Program-made: the position numbers and the translations under genes
Notes under the pieces: model-generated
The model's database searches: none
Told to the model about the DNA's origin: nothing
Seen by the model: only the letters and a program-made list of their open reading frames with translations
Shown: positions 34,811 through 48,984 of the stretch, in pieces
Layout of the letters: every line of letters begins with the position of its first letter
How positions within the stretch are numbered: position 1 is the first letter of the stretch
NCBI RefSeq assembly: GCF_051014445.1
Contig: NW_027488366.1
Span: 21,780,001-21,844,000, forward strand
DNA: 64,000 bases
Reading direction: 5' to 3'
Source of the DNA: Colletes latitarsis
Lineage: Eukaryota; Arthropoda; Insecta; Hymenoptera; Colletidae

Positions 34811-37800
34811 GGATCCGTTCAACAAGTATGTGAAGAATGCGAAAGTATGAGTCTGATGAGTGAAAATCCCAGACCTAACCTAGACCTAACATGCGTTATC
34901 CTCTAAAATATTTATCAAGACCAGGTTTAATTGAATGTTTCAGTGTGGTACCACATTACTACGTGATCCAAACCAGTAAAAACCCAGGATCCGTTCAACA
35001 AGTATGTGAAGAATGCGAAAGTATGTGTCTGATGAGTGAAAATCCCAGTCCTAACCCAGACCTAACATGCGTTATCCTCAAAAATATTGATCGAAACCAG
35101 GTTTAATCGACTCTTTCAGTGTGGCATCACACTACTACGTGATCCAAACCAGAAAAAACCCAGGATCTGTTCAACAAGTATGTGAAAAACGCGAAAGTCT
35201 GAGCATGATGAGGGCAAATCCCAGCCCTATCCCAGACCTAACTTGCGTTAATCTCTAAAATATTGATCGAAACCAGGTTTAATTGACTGTTTCAGTGTGG
35301 TACCACATTACTACGTGATCCAATCCAGAAATAGCCCAGGATCTAGCCATGAAGTATGAGAAATATGCGGAAGTATGAGCCTGATGAGGGCAAATCCTAG
35401 ACCTAACCCAAACCTAACATGCGTTATCCTCTAAAATATTTATCAAGACCAGGTTTAATTGAATGTTTCAGTGTGGTACCACATTACTACGTGATACAAT
35501 CCAGAAAAAGCCCAGGATCTAGCCATCAAGTTTGAGAAATATGCGATAGAATGAGCCTGATGAGGGCAAATCCCAGACCTAACCTAGACCTAACATGAAT
35601 TATTCTCTAAAACATAGATCGAAACCAGGTTTAATTGACTGATTCAGTGTGGTCCCACATTACTTCGTGATCCAAACCAGAAAAAACCCAGGATCCGTTC
35701 AACAAGTATGTGAAGAATGCGAAAGTATGAGCCTGATGAGTGAAAATCCCAGGCCTAACCTAGACCTAACATGCGTTATCCTCTAAAATATTGATCGAAA
35801 CCTGGTTTAATCGCCTGTTTCAGTGTGGTACCACATTACTATGTGATCCAAACCAGAAAATAACACAGGATCTGTACAAGGAGTATGTGAAGTGTGCGAA
35901 AGTATGAATCTGATGAGGTCAAATCCCAGACCTATCCCAGACCTAACTTGCGTTATCCTCTAAAATATTCATCGAAACCAGGTTTAATCGACTGTTTCAG
36001 TGTGGTACCACATTACTACGTGATCCAAACCAGAAGAAACCCAGGATCCGTTCAACAAGTATGTGAAGAATGCGAAAGTATGAGTCTGATGAGTGAAAAT
36101 CCCAGACCTAACCTAGACCTAACATGCGTTATCCTCTAAAATATTGATCCAAACCAGGTTTAATGGACTGCTTCAGTGTGGTACCACACTACTACGTGAT
36201 CCAAACCAGAAAAAACCCAGGATCTGTTCAACAAGTATGTGAAAAACGCGAAAGTATGAGCCTGATGAGGGCAAAACCCAGACATATCCCAGACCTTACT
36301 TGAGTTGTCCTCTAAGATATTGATGGAAACGAGGTTTAATTGACTGTTTCAGTGATCCACTTCATTACCACGTGATGCAATCCAGAAAAAAACCAGGATC
36401 TAGCCATCAAGTATGAGAAATATGCGAAAGAATGAGCCTGATGAGAGCAAATCCCAGACCTAACCTAGACCTAACATGAATTATTCTCTAAAATATTGAT
36501 CGAAACCAGGTTTAATTGACTGTTTCAGTGTGGTCCCACATTACTTCGTGATCCAAACCAGAAAAAACCCAGGATCCGTTCAACAAGTATGTGAAGAATG
36601 CGAAAGTATGAGTCTGATGAGTGAAAATCGCAGGCCTAACCTAGACCTAACATGCGTTATCCTCAAAAATATTGATCGAAACCTGGTTTAATCGACTCTT
36701 TCAGTGTGGCATCACAGTACTACGTGATCCAAACCAGAAAAAACGTAGGATCTGTTCAACAAGTATGTGAAAAACGCGAAAGTGTGAGTCTGATGAGGTC
36801 AAATCCCAGACCTATCCCAGACTTAACTTGCGTTATCCTCTAAAATATTGATCGAAACCAGGCTTAATCGACTGTTTCTGCGTGGTACCACATTACTACG
36901 TGATCCAAACCAGAAAAAACCCAGGATCCGTTCAACATGTATGTGAAGAATGCGAAAGTATGAGTCTGATCAGTGAAAATCTCAGGCCTTACCTAGACCT
37001 AACTTGCGTTGTCCTCTAAAATATTGATGGAAACCTGGTTTCATTGACTGTTTCAGTGTGGTACTACATTACTACGTGATGCAATCTAGACAAAGCCCAG
37101 GATCTAGCCATCAAGCATGAGAAATATGCGTAACAATGAGCCTGATGGCAGTAAATCCCAGACCTACCCTAGACCTAACATGCGTTATCCTCTAAAGTAT
37201 TGATCGAAACCAGGTTTAATTGGCCGTTTCAGCGAGGTACCACATTACTACGTGATACAATCCAGAAACAGCCCAGGATCTAGCCATGAAGTATGAGAAA
37301 TATGCGAAAGTATGAGTCTGATGAGTGAAAATCCCAGGGCTAACCCAGACCTAACATGCGTCATCCTCTAAAATATTGATCAAAACCAGGTTTAATGGAC
37401 TGTTTCAGTGTGGTACCACACTACAACGTGATCCAAACCTGAAAAAACCCAGGATCTGTTCAACAAGTATGTGAAAAACGCGAAAGTATGAGCCTGATGA
37501 GGGCAAATCCCAGACATATCCCAGACCTAACTTGCGTTGTCCTCTAAGATATTGATGGAAACCAGGTTTAATTGACTGTTTCAGTGTTGTACTTCATTAC
37601 TACGTGATGCAATCCAGAAAAAGCCCAGGATCTAGCCATCAAGTATGAGAAATATGCGAAAGAATAAGCCTGATGAGAGTAAATCACAGACCTAACCTAG
37701 ACCTAACATGAATTATTCTCTAAAATATTAATCGAAACCAGGTTTAATTGACTGTTTCAGTGTGGTCCCACATTACTACGTGATCCAAACCAGAAAAAAC

Positions 37801-40070
37801 CCAGGATCCGTTCAACAAGTATGTGAAGAATGCGAAAGTATGAGTCTGATGAGTGAAAATCCCAGGCCTAACCTAGACCTGACATGCGTTATCCTCAAAA
37901 ATATTGATCGAAACCTGGTTTAATCGACTGTTTCAGTGTGGTACCACATTACTATGTGATCCAAACCAGAAAATAACCCAGGATCTGTTCAACGAGTATG
38001 TGAAAAACGCGAAAGTATGAGCCTGATGAGGGCAAATCCCAGACATATCCCAGACCTAACTTGCGTTGTGCTCTAAGATATTGATGGAAACCAGGTTTAA
38101 TTGACTGTTTCAGTGTTGTACTTCATTACTACGTGATGCAATCCAGAAAAAGCCCAGGATCTAGCCATCAAGTATGAGAAATATGCGAAAGAATGAGCCT
38201 GATGAGAGCAAATCCCAGACCTAACCTAGACCTAACATGCGTTATCCTCTAAAATATTGAGCGAAACCAGGTTTAATGGACTGTTTCAGTGTGGTACCAC
38301 TTTACTACGTGATCCACTCCAGAACTAGCCCAGGATCTAGCCATGAAGTATGAGAAATATGCGAAAGTAAAAACCTGATGAGGGCAAATCCTAGACCTAT
38401 CCCAGACTTAACTTGCGTTATCCTCTAAAATATTTATCAAGACCAGGTTTAATTGATTGTTTCAGTGTGGTACCACATTACTATGTGATCCAAACCAGAA
38501 AAAACCCAGGATCCGTTCAACAAGTATGTGAAGAATGCGAAAGTATGAGACTGATGAGTGAAAATCCCAGGCCTAACCTAGACCTAACATGCGTTATCCT
38601 CAAAAATATTGATCGAAACCTGGTTTAATCGACTCTTTCAGTGTGGTATCACAGTACTACGTGATCCAAACCAGAAAAAACGTAGGATCTGTTCAACAAG
38701 TATGTGAAAAACGCGAAAGTCTGAGCCTGATGAGGGCAAATCCCAGCCCTATCCCAGACCTAACTTGCGTTAACCTCTAAAATATTGATCGAAACCAGGT
38801 TCAATTGACTGTTTCAGTGTGGTACCACATTACTACGTGATCCAATCCAGTAATAGCCCAGGATCTAGCCATGAAGTATGAGAAATATGCGAAAGTATGA
38901 GCCTGACGGGGGCAAATCCTAGACCTAACCCAGACCTAACATGCGTTATCCTCTAAAATATTTATCAAGACCAGGTTTAATTGATTGTTTCAGTGTGGTC
39001 CCACATTACTACGTGATCCAAGCCAGAAAAAACCCAGGATCCGTTCAACAAGTTTGTGAAGAATGCGAAAGTATGAGTCTGGTGAGTGAAAATCCTAGAC
39101 CTAACCCAAACCTAACATGCGTTATCCTCTAAAATATTTATCAAGACCAGGTTTAATTGAATGTTTCAGTGTGGTACCACATTACTACGTGATACAATCC
39201 AGAAAAAGCCCAGGATCTAGCCATCAAGTGTGAGAAATATGCGAAAGAATGAGCCTGATGAGGGCAAATCCCAGACCTAATCCAGACCTAACATGCGCTA
39301 TCCTCTAAGATATTGTTCGCAACCAGGTTTAATGGACTGTTTCAGTGTGGTACCACACTACTACGTGATCCAAACCAGAAAGAACCCGGGATCTGTTCAA
39401 CAAGTATGTGAAAAACGCGAAAGTATGAGTCTGATGAGGCCAAATCCCAGACCTATCCCAGACTTAACTTGCGTTATCCTCTAAAACATTGATCGAAACC
39501 AGGCTTTATCGACTGTTTCTGCGTGGTACCACATTACTACGTGATCCAAACCAGAAAAAACCCAGGATCCGTTCAACATGTATGTGAAGAATGCGAAAGT
39601 ATGAGTCTGATCAGTGAAAATCTCAGGCCTTACCTAGACCTAACTTGCGTTGTCCTCTAAAATATTGATGGAAACCTTGTTTCATTGACTGTTTCAGTGT
39701 GGTACTACATTACTACGTGATGCAATCTAGACAAAGCCCAGGATCTAGCCATCAAGCATGAGAAATATGCGTAACAATGAGCCTGATGACAGCAAATCCC
39801 AGACCTATCCTAGACCTAACATGCGTTATCCTCTAAAGTATTGATCGAAACCAGGTTTAATTGGCCGTTTCAGCGAGGTACCACATTACTACGTGATACA
39901 ATCCAGAAACAGCCCAGGATCTAGCCATGAAGGATGAGAAATATGCGAAAGTATGAGCCTCATGAGGGCAAATCCTAGACCTAACCCAGACCTAACATGC
40001 GTTATCCTCTAAAATATTTATCAAGACCAGGTTTAATTGATTGTTTCAGCGTGGTCCCACATTACTACGT
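34811..40070 (+). repeat. Strongly mosaic region, about thirty monomers
   Basis: 34811-35218 repeats 31818-32225. 36935-37270 matches 39576-39911 at offset 2641 bp, identified by CAACATGTATG, GCAATCTAGACAAAGCCC and CATCAAGCATGAG. The AACGTAGGATCTG monomer near 36740 recurs near 38680. 37360-38245 matches 45106-45991 at offset 7746 bp (44 monomers plus 2), identified by CACACTACAACGTG and TTGTGCTCTAAG. Elsewhere monomers are more diverged than in the flanking HORs. No unrelated sequence is present. Confidence 0.78.
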
Positions 40071-40950
40071 GATCCAAACCAGAAAAAACCCAGGATCCGT
40101 TCAACAAGTATGTGAAGAATGCGAAAGTATGAGTCTGATGAGTGAAAATCCGAGACCTAACCCAGACCTAACATGCGTTATCCTCAAAAATATTGATCGA
40201 AACCAGGTTTAATCGACTGTTTCAGTGTGACATCGCACTACTACGTGACCCAAACTAGAAAAAACCAAGGATCTGTTCAACAAGTATGTGAAAAACGCGA
40301 AAGTCTGAGCCTGATGAGGGCAAATCCCGGACCTATCCCAGACCTAACTTGCGTTAACCTCTAAAATATTGATCGAAACCAGGTTTTATTGACTGTCTCA
40401 GTGTGGTACCACATTACTACGTGATCCAGTCCAGAAATAGCCCAGGATCTAGCCATGAAGTATGAAAAATATGCGAAAGTATGAGCCTGATATGGGCAAA
40501 ACCTAGACTTAACCCAAACCTAACATGCGTTATCCTCTAAAATATTTATCAAGACCAGGTTTAATTGAATGTTTCAGTGTGGTACCACATTACTACGTGA
40601 CACAATCCAGAAAAAGCCCAGGATCTAGCCATCAAGTTTGAGAAATATGCGAAAGAATGAGCCTGATGAGGGCAAATCCTAGACCTAATCCAGACCTAGC
40701 ATGTGTTATCCTCTAAGATATAGATAGCAACCAGATTTAATGGACTGTTTCAGTGTGGTACCCCACTACTACGTGATCCAAACCAGAAAAAACCCAGGAT
40801 CTGTTCAACAAGTATGTGAAAAACGCGAAAGTATGAGTCTGATGAGGTCAAATCCCAGACGTATCCCAGACTTAAATTGCGTTATCCTCTAAAATATTGA
40901 TCGAAACCAGGTTTAATCGACTGTTTCAGCGTGGTACCACATTACTACGT
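40071..40950 (+). repeat. 5-monomer tandem duplication, copy 1 (880 bp)
   Basis: Exactly five 176-bp monomers, repeated at once at 40951-41830. Diagnostic features shared by both copies are ATCCGAGACC, GTGACATCGCACTAC, AACCAAGGATC, GATATGGGCAAAACC, CTAGCATGTGTTATCC and GGTACCCCACTAC. Reading the copies side by side I saw only three differences in 880 bp: positions 40074, about 40711 and 40861. This is one of the youngest duplications in the window. Confidence 0.93.
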
Positions 40951-41830
40951 GATACAAACCAGAAAAAACCCAGGATCCGTTCAACAAGTATGTGAAGAAT
41001 GCGAAAGTATGAGTCTGATGAGTGAAAATCCGAGACCTAACCCAGACCTAACATGCGTTATCCTCAAAAATATTGATCGAAACCAGGTTTAATCGACTGT
41101 TTCAGTGTGACATCGCACTACTACGTGACCCAAACTAGAAAAAACCAAGGATCTGTTCAACAAGTATGTGAAAAACGCGAAAGTCTGAGCCTGATGAGGG
41201 CAAATCCCGGACCTATCCCAGACCTAACTTGCGTTAACCTCTAAAATATTGATCGAAACCAGGTTTTATTGACTGTCTCAGTGTGGTACCACATTACTAC
41301 GTGATCCAGTCCAGAAATAGCCCAGGATCTAGCCATGAAGTATGAAAAATATGCGAAAGTATGAGCCTGATATGGGCAAAACCTAGACTTAACCCAAACC
41401 TAACATGCGTTATCCTCTAAAATATTTATCAAGACCAGGTTTAATTGAATGTTTCAGTGTGGTACCACATTACTACGTGACACAATCCAGAAAAAGCCCA
41501 GGATCTAGCCATCAAGTTTGAGAAATATGCGAAAGAATGAGCCTGATGAGGGCAAATCCTAGACCTAATCCAGACCTAGCATGTGTTATCCTCTAAGATA
41601 TTGATAGCAACCAGATTTAATGGACTGTTTCAGTGTGGTACCCCACTACTACGTGATCCAAACCAGAAAAAACCCAGGATCTGTTCAACAAGTATGTGAA
41701 AAACGCGAAAGTATGAGTCTGATGAGGTCAAATCCCAGACCTATCCCAGACTTAAATTGCGTTATCCTCTAAAATATTGATCGAAACCAGGTTTAATCGA
41801 CTGTTTCAGCGTGGTACCACATTACTACGT
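40951..41830 (+). repeat. 5-monomer tandem duplication, copy 2 (880 bp)
   Basis: This is the second copy, starting GATACAAACC where copy 1 starts GATCCAAACC. It ends at the next GATACAATCC monomer. The offset of exactly 880 bp and the in-phase ends fit one unequal sister-chromatid exchange or replication slippage event of five monomers. Confidence 0.93.
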
Positions 41831-44800
41831 GATACAATCCAGAAACAGTCCAGGATCTAGCCATGAAGTATGAGAAATATGCGAAAGAATGAGCCTGATG
41901 AGAGCAAATCCCAGACCTAACCTAGACCTAACATGAATTATTCTCTAAAATATTGATCGAAACCAGGTTTAATTGACTGTTTCAGTGTGGTCCCACATTA
42001 CTACGTGATCCAAACCAGAAAATAACCCAGGATCTGTTCAAGGAGTATGTGAAGTGTGCGAAAGTATGAGTCTGATGAGGTCAAATCCCAGACCTATCCC
42101 AGACCTAACTTGCGTTATCCCCTAAAATATTCATCGAAACCAGGTTTAATGGACTGCTTCAGTGTGGTACCACACTACTACGTGATCCAAACCAGAAAAA
42201 ACCCAGGATCTGTTCAACAAGTATGTGAAAAACGCGAAAGTATGAGCCTGATGAGGGCAAATCCCAGACATAACCCAGACCTAACTTGCGTTGTCCTCTA
42301 AGATATTCATGGAAACCAGGTTTAATTGACTGTTTCAGTGTGGTCCCACATTACTTCGTGATCCAAACCAGAAAAAACCCAGGATCCGTTCAACAAGTAT
42401 GTGAAGAATGCGAAAGTATGAGTCTGATGAGTGAAAATCCCAGGCCTAACCTAGACCTAACATGCGTTATCCTCAAAAATATTGATCGAAACCTGGTTTA
42501 ATCCACTGTTTCAGTGTGGTACCACATTACTATGTGATCCAAACCAGAAAATAACCCAGGATCTGTTCAAGGAGTATGTGAAGTGTGCGAAAGTATGAGT
42601 CTGATGAGTGAAAATCCCAGACCTAACCTAGACCTAACATGCGTTATCCTCTAAAATATTTATCAAGACCAGGTTTAATTGATTGTTTCAGTGTGGTCCC
42701 ACATTACTACGAGATCCAAACCAGAAAAAACCCAGGATCTGTTCAACATGTATGAGAAATATGCGAAAGAATGAACCTGATGAGAGTAAATCCCAGACCT
42801 AACCTAGACCTAACATGCGTTATCCTCTAAAATATTTATCAAGACCAGGTTTAATTGATTGTTTCAGTGTGGACCCACATTACTACGTGATCCAAACCAG
42901 AAAAACCCAGGTTCAGTTCAACAAGTATGTGAAGAATGCGAAAGTATGAGTCTGATGAGTGAAAATCCCAGTGCTAACCTAGACCTAACATGCGTTATCC
43001 ACTAAAATATTGATCGAAGCCAGGTTTAATCGACTGCTTCAGTGTGGTATCACACTACTACGTGACCCAAACCAGAAAAAACCCATGATCTGTTCAGCAA
43101 GTATGTGAAAAACGCGAAACTGTGAGCCTGATGTGGGCAAATCATAGACCTAACCCAGACCTAAGATGCGTTGTCCTCTAAAATATTGATGGAAACCAGG
43201 TTTCATTGACTGCTTCAGTGTGGTACCACTTTACTACGTGATCCAATCCAGAAATAGCCCAGGATCTAGCCATGAAGTATGAGAAATATGCGAAAGTAAG
43301 AGCCTGATGAGGGCAAATCCTAGACCTATCCCAGACGTAACTTGCGTTATCCTCTAAAATATTGATCGAAACCAGGTTTAATTGACTGTTTCAGCGTGGT
43401 ACCACATTACTACGTGATACAATCCAGAAACAGCCCAGGATCTAGCCATGAAGTATGAGAAATATGTGAAAGTATGAGCCTGATGAGGGCAAATCCAAGA
43501 CCTAACCCAGACCTAACATGCGTTATCCTCTAAAATGTTTATCAAGACCAGGTTTAATTGATTGTTTCAGTGTGGTCCCACATTAGTACGTGATCCGAAC
43601 CAGAAAAAACCCAGGATCTGTTCAACAAGTATGTGAAGAATGCGAAAGTATGAGTCTGATGAGGGCAAATCCCAGACCTATCCCAGACCTAACTTGCGTT
43701 ATCCTCTAAAATATTGATCGAAACCAGGTTTAATTGACCGTTTCAGTGTGGTACCACATTACCACGTGATCCAAACCAGAAAAAACCCAGGATCCGTTCA
43801 ACAAGTATGTGAAGAATGCGAAAGTATGAGTCTGATCAGTGAAAATCCCAGGCCTAACCCAGACCTAACATGCGTCATCCTCTAAAATATTGATCAAAAC
43901 CAGGTTTAATCGACTGTTTCAGTGTGGTCCCACATTACTACGTGATCCAAACCAGAAAAAACCCAGGATCAGTTGAACAAGTATGTGAAGAATGTGAAAG
44001 TATGAGTCTGATGAGTGAAAATCCCAGGGCTAACCTAGACCTAACATGCGTCATCCTCTAAAATATTGATCAAAACCAGGTTTAATGGACTGTTTCAGTG
44101 TGGTACCACACTACAACGTGACCCAAACCTGAAAAAACCCAGGATCTGTTCAACAAGTATGTGAAAAACGCGAAAGTATGAGCCTGATGAGGGCAAATCC
44201 CAGACCTAACCTAGACCTAACATGCGTTATCCTCTAAAATATTGAGCGAAACCAGGTTTAATGGACTGTTTCAGTGGGGTACCACACTACTTCGTGATCC
44301 AAACCAGAAAAAACCCAGGATCTGTTCAACAAGTATGTGAAGAATGCGAAAGTATGAGTCTGATGAGGTCAAATCCCAGACCAATCCCAGACTTAACTTG
44401 CGTTATCCTCTAAAATATTGAGCGAAACCAGGTTTAATGGACTGTTTCAGTGTGGTACCACTTTACTACGTGATCCACTCCAGAACTAGCCCAGGAACTA
44501 GCCATGAAGTATGAGTAATATGCGAAAGTAAAAACCTGATGAGGGCAAATCCTAGACCTATCCCAGACTTAACTTGCGTTATCCTCTAAAATATTTATCA
44601 AGACCAGGTTTAATTGATTGTTTCAGTGTGGACCCACATTACTACGTGATCCCAACCAGAAAAAACCCAGGATCCGTTCAACAAGTATGTCAAGAATGCG
44701 AAAGTATGAGTCTGATGAGCGAAAATCCCAGACCTAACCTAGACCTAACATGCGTTATCCTCTAAAATATTGATCGAAACCAGGTTTAATTGACCGTTTC

Positions 44801-47800
44801 AGTGTGGTACCACATTACTACGTGATCCAAACCAGAAAAAACCCAGGATCCGTTCAACAAGTATGTGAAGGATGCGAAAGTATGAGTCTGATCAGTGAGA
44901 ATCTCAGGCCTTACCTAGACCTAACTTGCGTTGTCCTCTAAAATATTGATGGAAACCAGGTTTAATTGACTGTTTCAGTGTTGTACTTCATTACTACGTG
45001 ATACAATCCAGAAAAAGCAAAGGATCTAGCCATCAAGTATGAGAAATATGCGTAAGAATGAGCCTGATGAGAGCAAATCCCAGACCTAACCTAGACCTAA
45101 CATGCGTCATCCTCTAAAATATTGATCAAAACCAGGTTTAATGGACTGTTTCAGTGTGGTACCACACTACAACGTGATCCAAACCTGAAAAAACCCAGGA
45201 TCTGTTCAACAAGTATGTGAAAAACGCGAACGTATGAGCCTGATGAGGGCAAATCCCAGACATATCCCAGACCTAACTTGCGTTGTCCTCTAAGATATTG
45301 ATGGAAACCAGGTTTAATTGACTGTTTCAGTGTTGTACTTCATTACTACGTGATGCAATCCAGAAAAAGCCCAGGATCTAGCCATCAAGTATGAGAAATA
45401 TGCGAAAGAATAAGCCTGATGAGAGTAAATCACAGACCTAACCTAGACCTAACATGAATTATTCTCTAAAATATTAATCGAAACCAGGTTTAATTGACTG
45501 TTTCAGTGTGGTCCCACATTACTACGTGATCCAAACCAGAGAAAACCCAGGATCCGTTCAACAAGTATGTGAAGAATGCGAAAGTATGAGTCTGATGAGT
45601 GAAAATCCCAGGCCTAACCTAGACCTAACATGCGTTATCCTCAAAAATATTGATCGAAACCTGGTTTAATCGACTGTTTCAGTGTGGTACCACATTACTA
45701 TGTGATCCAAACCAGAAAATAACCCAGGATCTGTTCAACGAGTATGTGAAAAACGCGAAAGTATGAGCCTGATGAGGGCAAATCCCAGACATATCCCAGA
45801 CCTAACTTGCGTTGTGCTCTAAGATATTGATGGAAACCAGGTTTAATTGACTGTTTCAGTGTTGTACTTCATTACTACGTGATGCAATCCAGAAAAAGCC
45901 CGGGATCTAGCCATCAAGTATGAGAAATATGCGAAAGAATGAGCCTGATGAGAGCAAATCCCAGACCTAACCTAGACCTAACATGAATTATTCTCTAAAA
46001 TATTGATCGAGACCAGGTTTAATCGACTGTTTCAGTGTGGTACCACATTACTACGTGATCCAAACCAGAAAAAACCGAGGATCAGTTCAACAAGTATGTG
46101 AAGAATGCGAAAGTATGAGTCTGATGAGTGAAAATCCCAGGGTTATCCTAGACCTAACATGCGTTATCCTCTAAAATATTGATCGAAACCAGGTTTAATC
46201 GACTGTTTCAGTGTGGTATCACACTACTACGTGACCCAAACCAGAGAAAACCCATGATCTGTTCAACAAGTATGTGAAAAACGCGAAAGTATGAGCCTGA
46301 TGAGGGCAAGTCCCAGACCTATCCCAGACCTAACTTGCGTTATCCTCTAAAATATTGAGCGAAACCAGGTTTAATGGACTGTTTCAGTGGGGTACCACAC
46401 TACTTCGTGATCCAAACCAGAAAAAACCCAGGATCTGTTCAACAAGTATGTGAAAAACGCGAAACTGTGAGCCTGATGGGGGCAAATCTTAGACCTAACC
46501 CAGACCTAAGATGCGTTATCCTCTAAAATATTTATCCAGACCAGGTTTAATTGACTGTTTCAGCGTGGTACCACATTACTACGTGATCCAAAACAGAAAA
46601 AACCCAGGATCTGTTCAACAAGTATGTGAAGTGTGCGAAAGTATGAGCCTGATGAGGGCAAATCCTAGACCTATCCCAGACCTAACTTGCGATATCCTCC
46701 AAAATATTGATCGAAACCAGGTTTAATTGACTGTTTCAGCGTGGTACCACATTACTACGTGATACAATCCAGAAACAGCCCAGGATCTAGCCATGAAGTA
46801 TGAGAAATATGCGAAAGTATGAGCCTGATGAGGGCAAATCCTAGACCTAACCCAGACCTAACATGCGTTATCCTCTAAAATATTTATCAAGACCAGGTTT
46901 AATTGATTGTTTCAGTGTGGTCCCACATTACTATGTGATCCAAACCAGAAAAAACCCAGGCTCTGTTCAACGAGTATGTGAAGTGTGCGAAAGTATGAGT
47001 CTGATGAGGTCAAATCCCAGACCTATCCCAGACCTAACTTGCGTTATCCTCTAAAATATTGATCGAAACCAGGTTAAATCGACTGTTTCAGTGTGGTACC
47101 ACATTACTACGTGATCCAAACCAGAAAAAACCCAGGATCAGTTCTACAAGTATGTGAAGAATGCGAAAGTATGAGTCTGATGAGTGAAAATCCCAGGGCT
47201 AACCTAGACCTAACATGCGTTGTCCTCTAAAATATTGATCCAAACCAGGTTTAATGGACTGTTTCAGTGTGGTACCACACTAGTACGTGATACAAACCAG
47301 AAAAAACCCTGGATCTGTTCAACAAGTATGTGAAAAACGCGAAAGAATGAGCCTGATGAGAGCAAATCCCAGACCTAACCTAGACCTAACATGAATTATT
47401 CTCTAAAATATTGATCGAAACCAGGTTTAATTGACTGTTTCAGTGTGGTCCCACATTACTACGTGATCCAGACCAGAAAAAACCCAGGATCCGTTCAACA
47501 AGTATGTGAAGAATGTGAAAGTATGAGTCTGATGAGTAAAAATCCCAGGCCTAACCTAGACCTAACATGCGTTATCCTCAAGAATATTGATCGAAACCTG
47601 GTTTAATCGACTGTTTCAGTGTGGTACCACATTACTATGTGATCCAAACCAGAAAATAACCCAGGATCTGTTCAACGAGTATGTGAAAAACGCGAAAGTA
47701 TGAGTCTGATGAGGTCAAATCCCAGACCAATCCCAGACTTAACTTGCGTTATCCTCTAAAATATTGATCGAAACCATGTTTAATCGACTGTTTCAGTGTC

Positions 47801-48599
47801 GTACCACATTACTACGTTATCCAAACCAGAAAATACCCAGGATCTGTTCAACGAGTATGTGAAGTGTGCGAAAGTATGAGTCAGATGAGGGCAAATCCCA
47901 GACCTATCCCAGACCTAACATGCGTTATCCTCTAAAATATTTATCAAGACCAGGTTTAATGGACTGTTTCAGTGTGGTACCACACTACTACGTGATCCAA
48001 ACCAGAAAAAACCCAGGATCTGTTCAACAAGTATGTGAAAAACGCGAAAGTATGAGTCTGATGAGGTCAAATCCCAGACCTATCCCAGACTTATTTTGCG
48101 TTATCCTCTAAAATACTGATCGAAACCAGGTTTAATCGACTGTTTCAGTGTGGTACCACATTACTACGTGATCCAAACCAGAAAAAACCCAGGATCCGTT
48201 CAACAAGTATGTGAAGAATGCGAAAATCCCCGACCTAACCTAGACCTAACATGCGTTATCCTCTAAAATATTGATCCAAACCAGGTTTAAAGGAATGTTT
48301 CAGGGTGGTACCACACTACTACGTGATCCAAACCAGAAAAAACCCAGGATCTGTTCAACAAGTATGTGAAAAACGCGAAAGTATGAGCCTGATGAGGGCA
48401 AGTCCCAGGCCTTACCTAGACCTAACTTGCGTTGTCCTCTAAAATAGTGATGGAAACCAGGTTTCATTGACTGTTTCAGTGTGGCACTACATTACTACGT
48501 GATGCAATCCAGAAAAAGCCCAGGATCTAGCCATCAAGTATGAGAAATATGCGAAAGAATGAGCCTGATGAGAGCAAATCCCAGACCTAACCTAGACCT
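41831..48599 (+). repeat. Strongly mosaic region, about 38 monomers
   Basis: All subtypes are present in mixed order. 45106-45991 is the second copy of 37360-38245. A monomer with ACTCCAGAACTAGCC near 44470 has its relative near 38310. A single CACACTACAACGTGACCC monomer near 44110 is a third relative of those at 37421 and 45167. One internally deleted monomer lies at 48170-48324. No gene or unrelated sequence is present. Confidence 0.78.
48170..48324 (+). repeat. 155-bp monomer with a 21-bp internal deletion
   Basis: The monomer reads TGCGAAAATCCCC, where its relatives read TGCGAAAG followed by 21 bp ending GTGAAAATCCC. The lost 21 bp lie between two GAAA copies, so one GAAA remains. The unit measures 155 bp between GATCC landmarks, exactly 176 minus 21. 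The form fits slippage or microhomology-mediated loss. Confidence 0.9.
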
Positions 48600-48984
48600 A
48601 ACATGAATTATTCTCTAAAATAATTATCCAGACCAGGTTTCATTGAATGTTACAGTGTGGTACCACTTTACTACGTGATCCAATCCAGAAATAGCCCATC
48701 ATCTGGCCATGAAGTATGAGAAATATGCGAAAGTAAGAGCCTGATGAGGGCAAATCCTAGACCTATCCCAGACCTAACTTGCGTTATCCTCTAAAATATT
48801 GATCGAAACCAGGTTTAATTGACTGTTTCAGCGTGGTACCACATTACTACGTGAACCAAACCTGAGAAAACCCAGGATCCGTTCAACAAGTTTGTTAAAA
48901 CTGCGACAGTATGACCCTGATGAGGGCAAATCCCAGGCCTAACCTAGACCTAACATGCGTTGTCCTCTAGAATATTGATGGAAA
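48600..48984 (+). repeat. Two-monomer block upstream of HOR copy 0 (repeated at 51240)
   Basis: 48600-48984 matches 51240-51624 at exactly 2640 bp (15 monomers), identified by AATAATTATCCAGACC, GAATGTTACAGTG, CGTGAACCAAACCTG and TTTGTTAAAACTGCG. A small difference is GCCCATCATCTGG here versus GCCCAGGATCTGG there. Confidence 0.85.

Noticed and set aside
40071..41830. Assembly duplication artefact
   Set aside because: Three differences between the copies and different flanks argue for two real copies, but only raw reads can exclude the artefact, so it is listed as a finding rather than dismissed.
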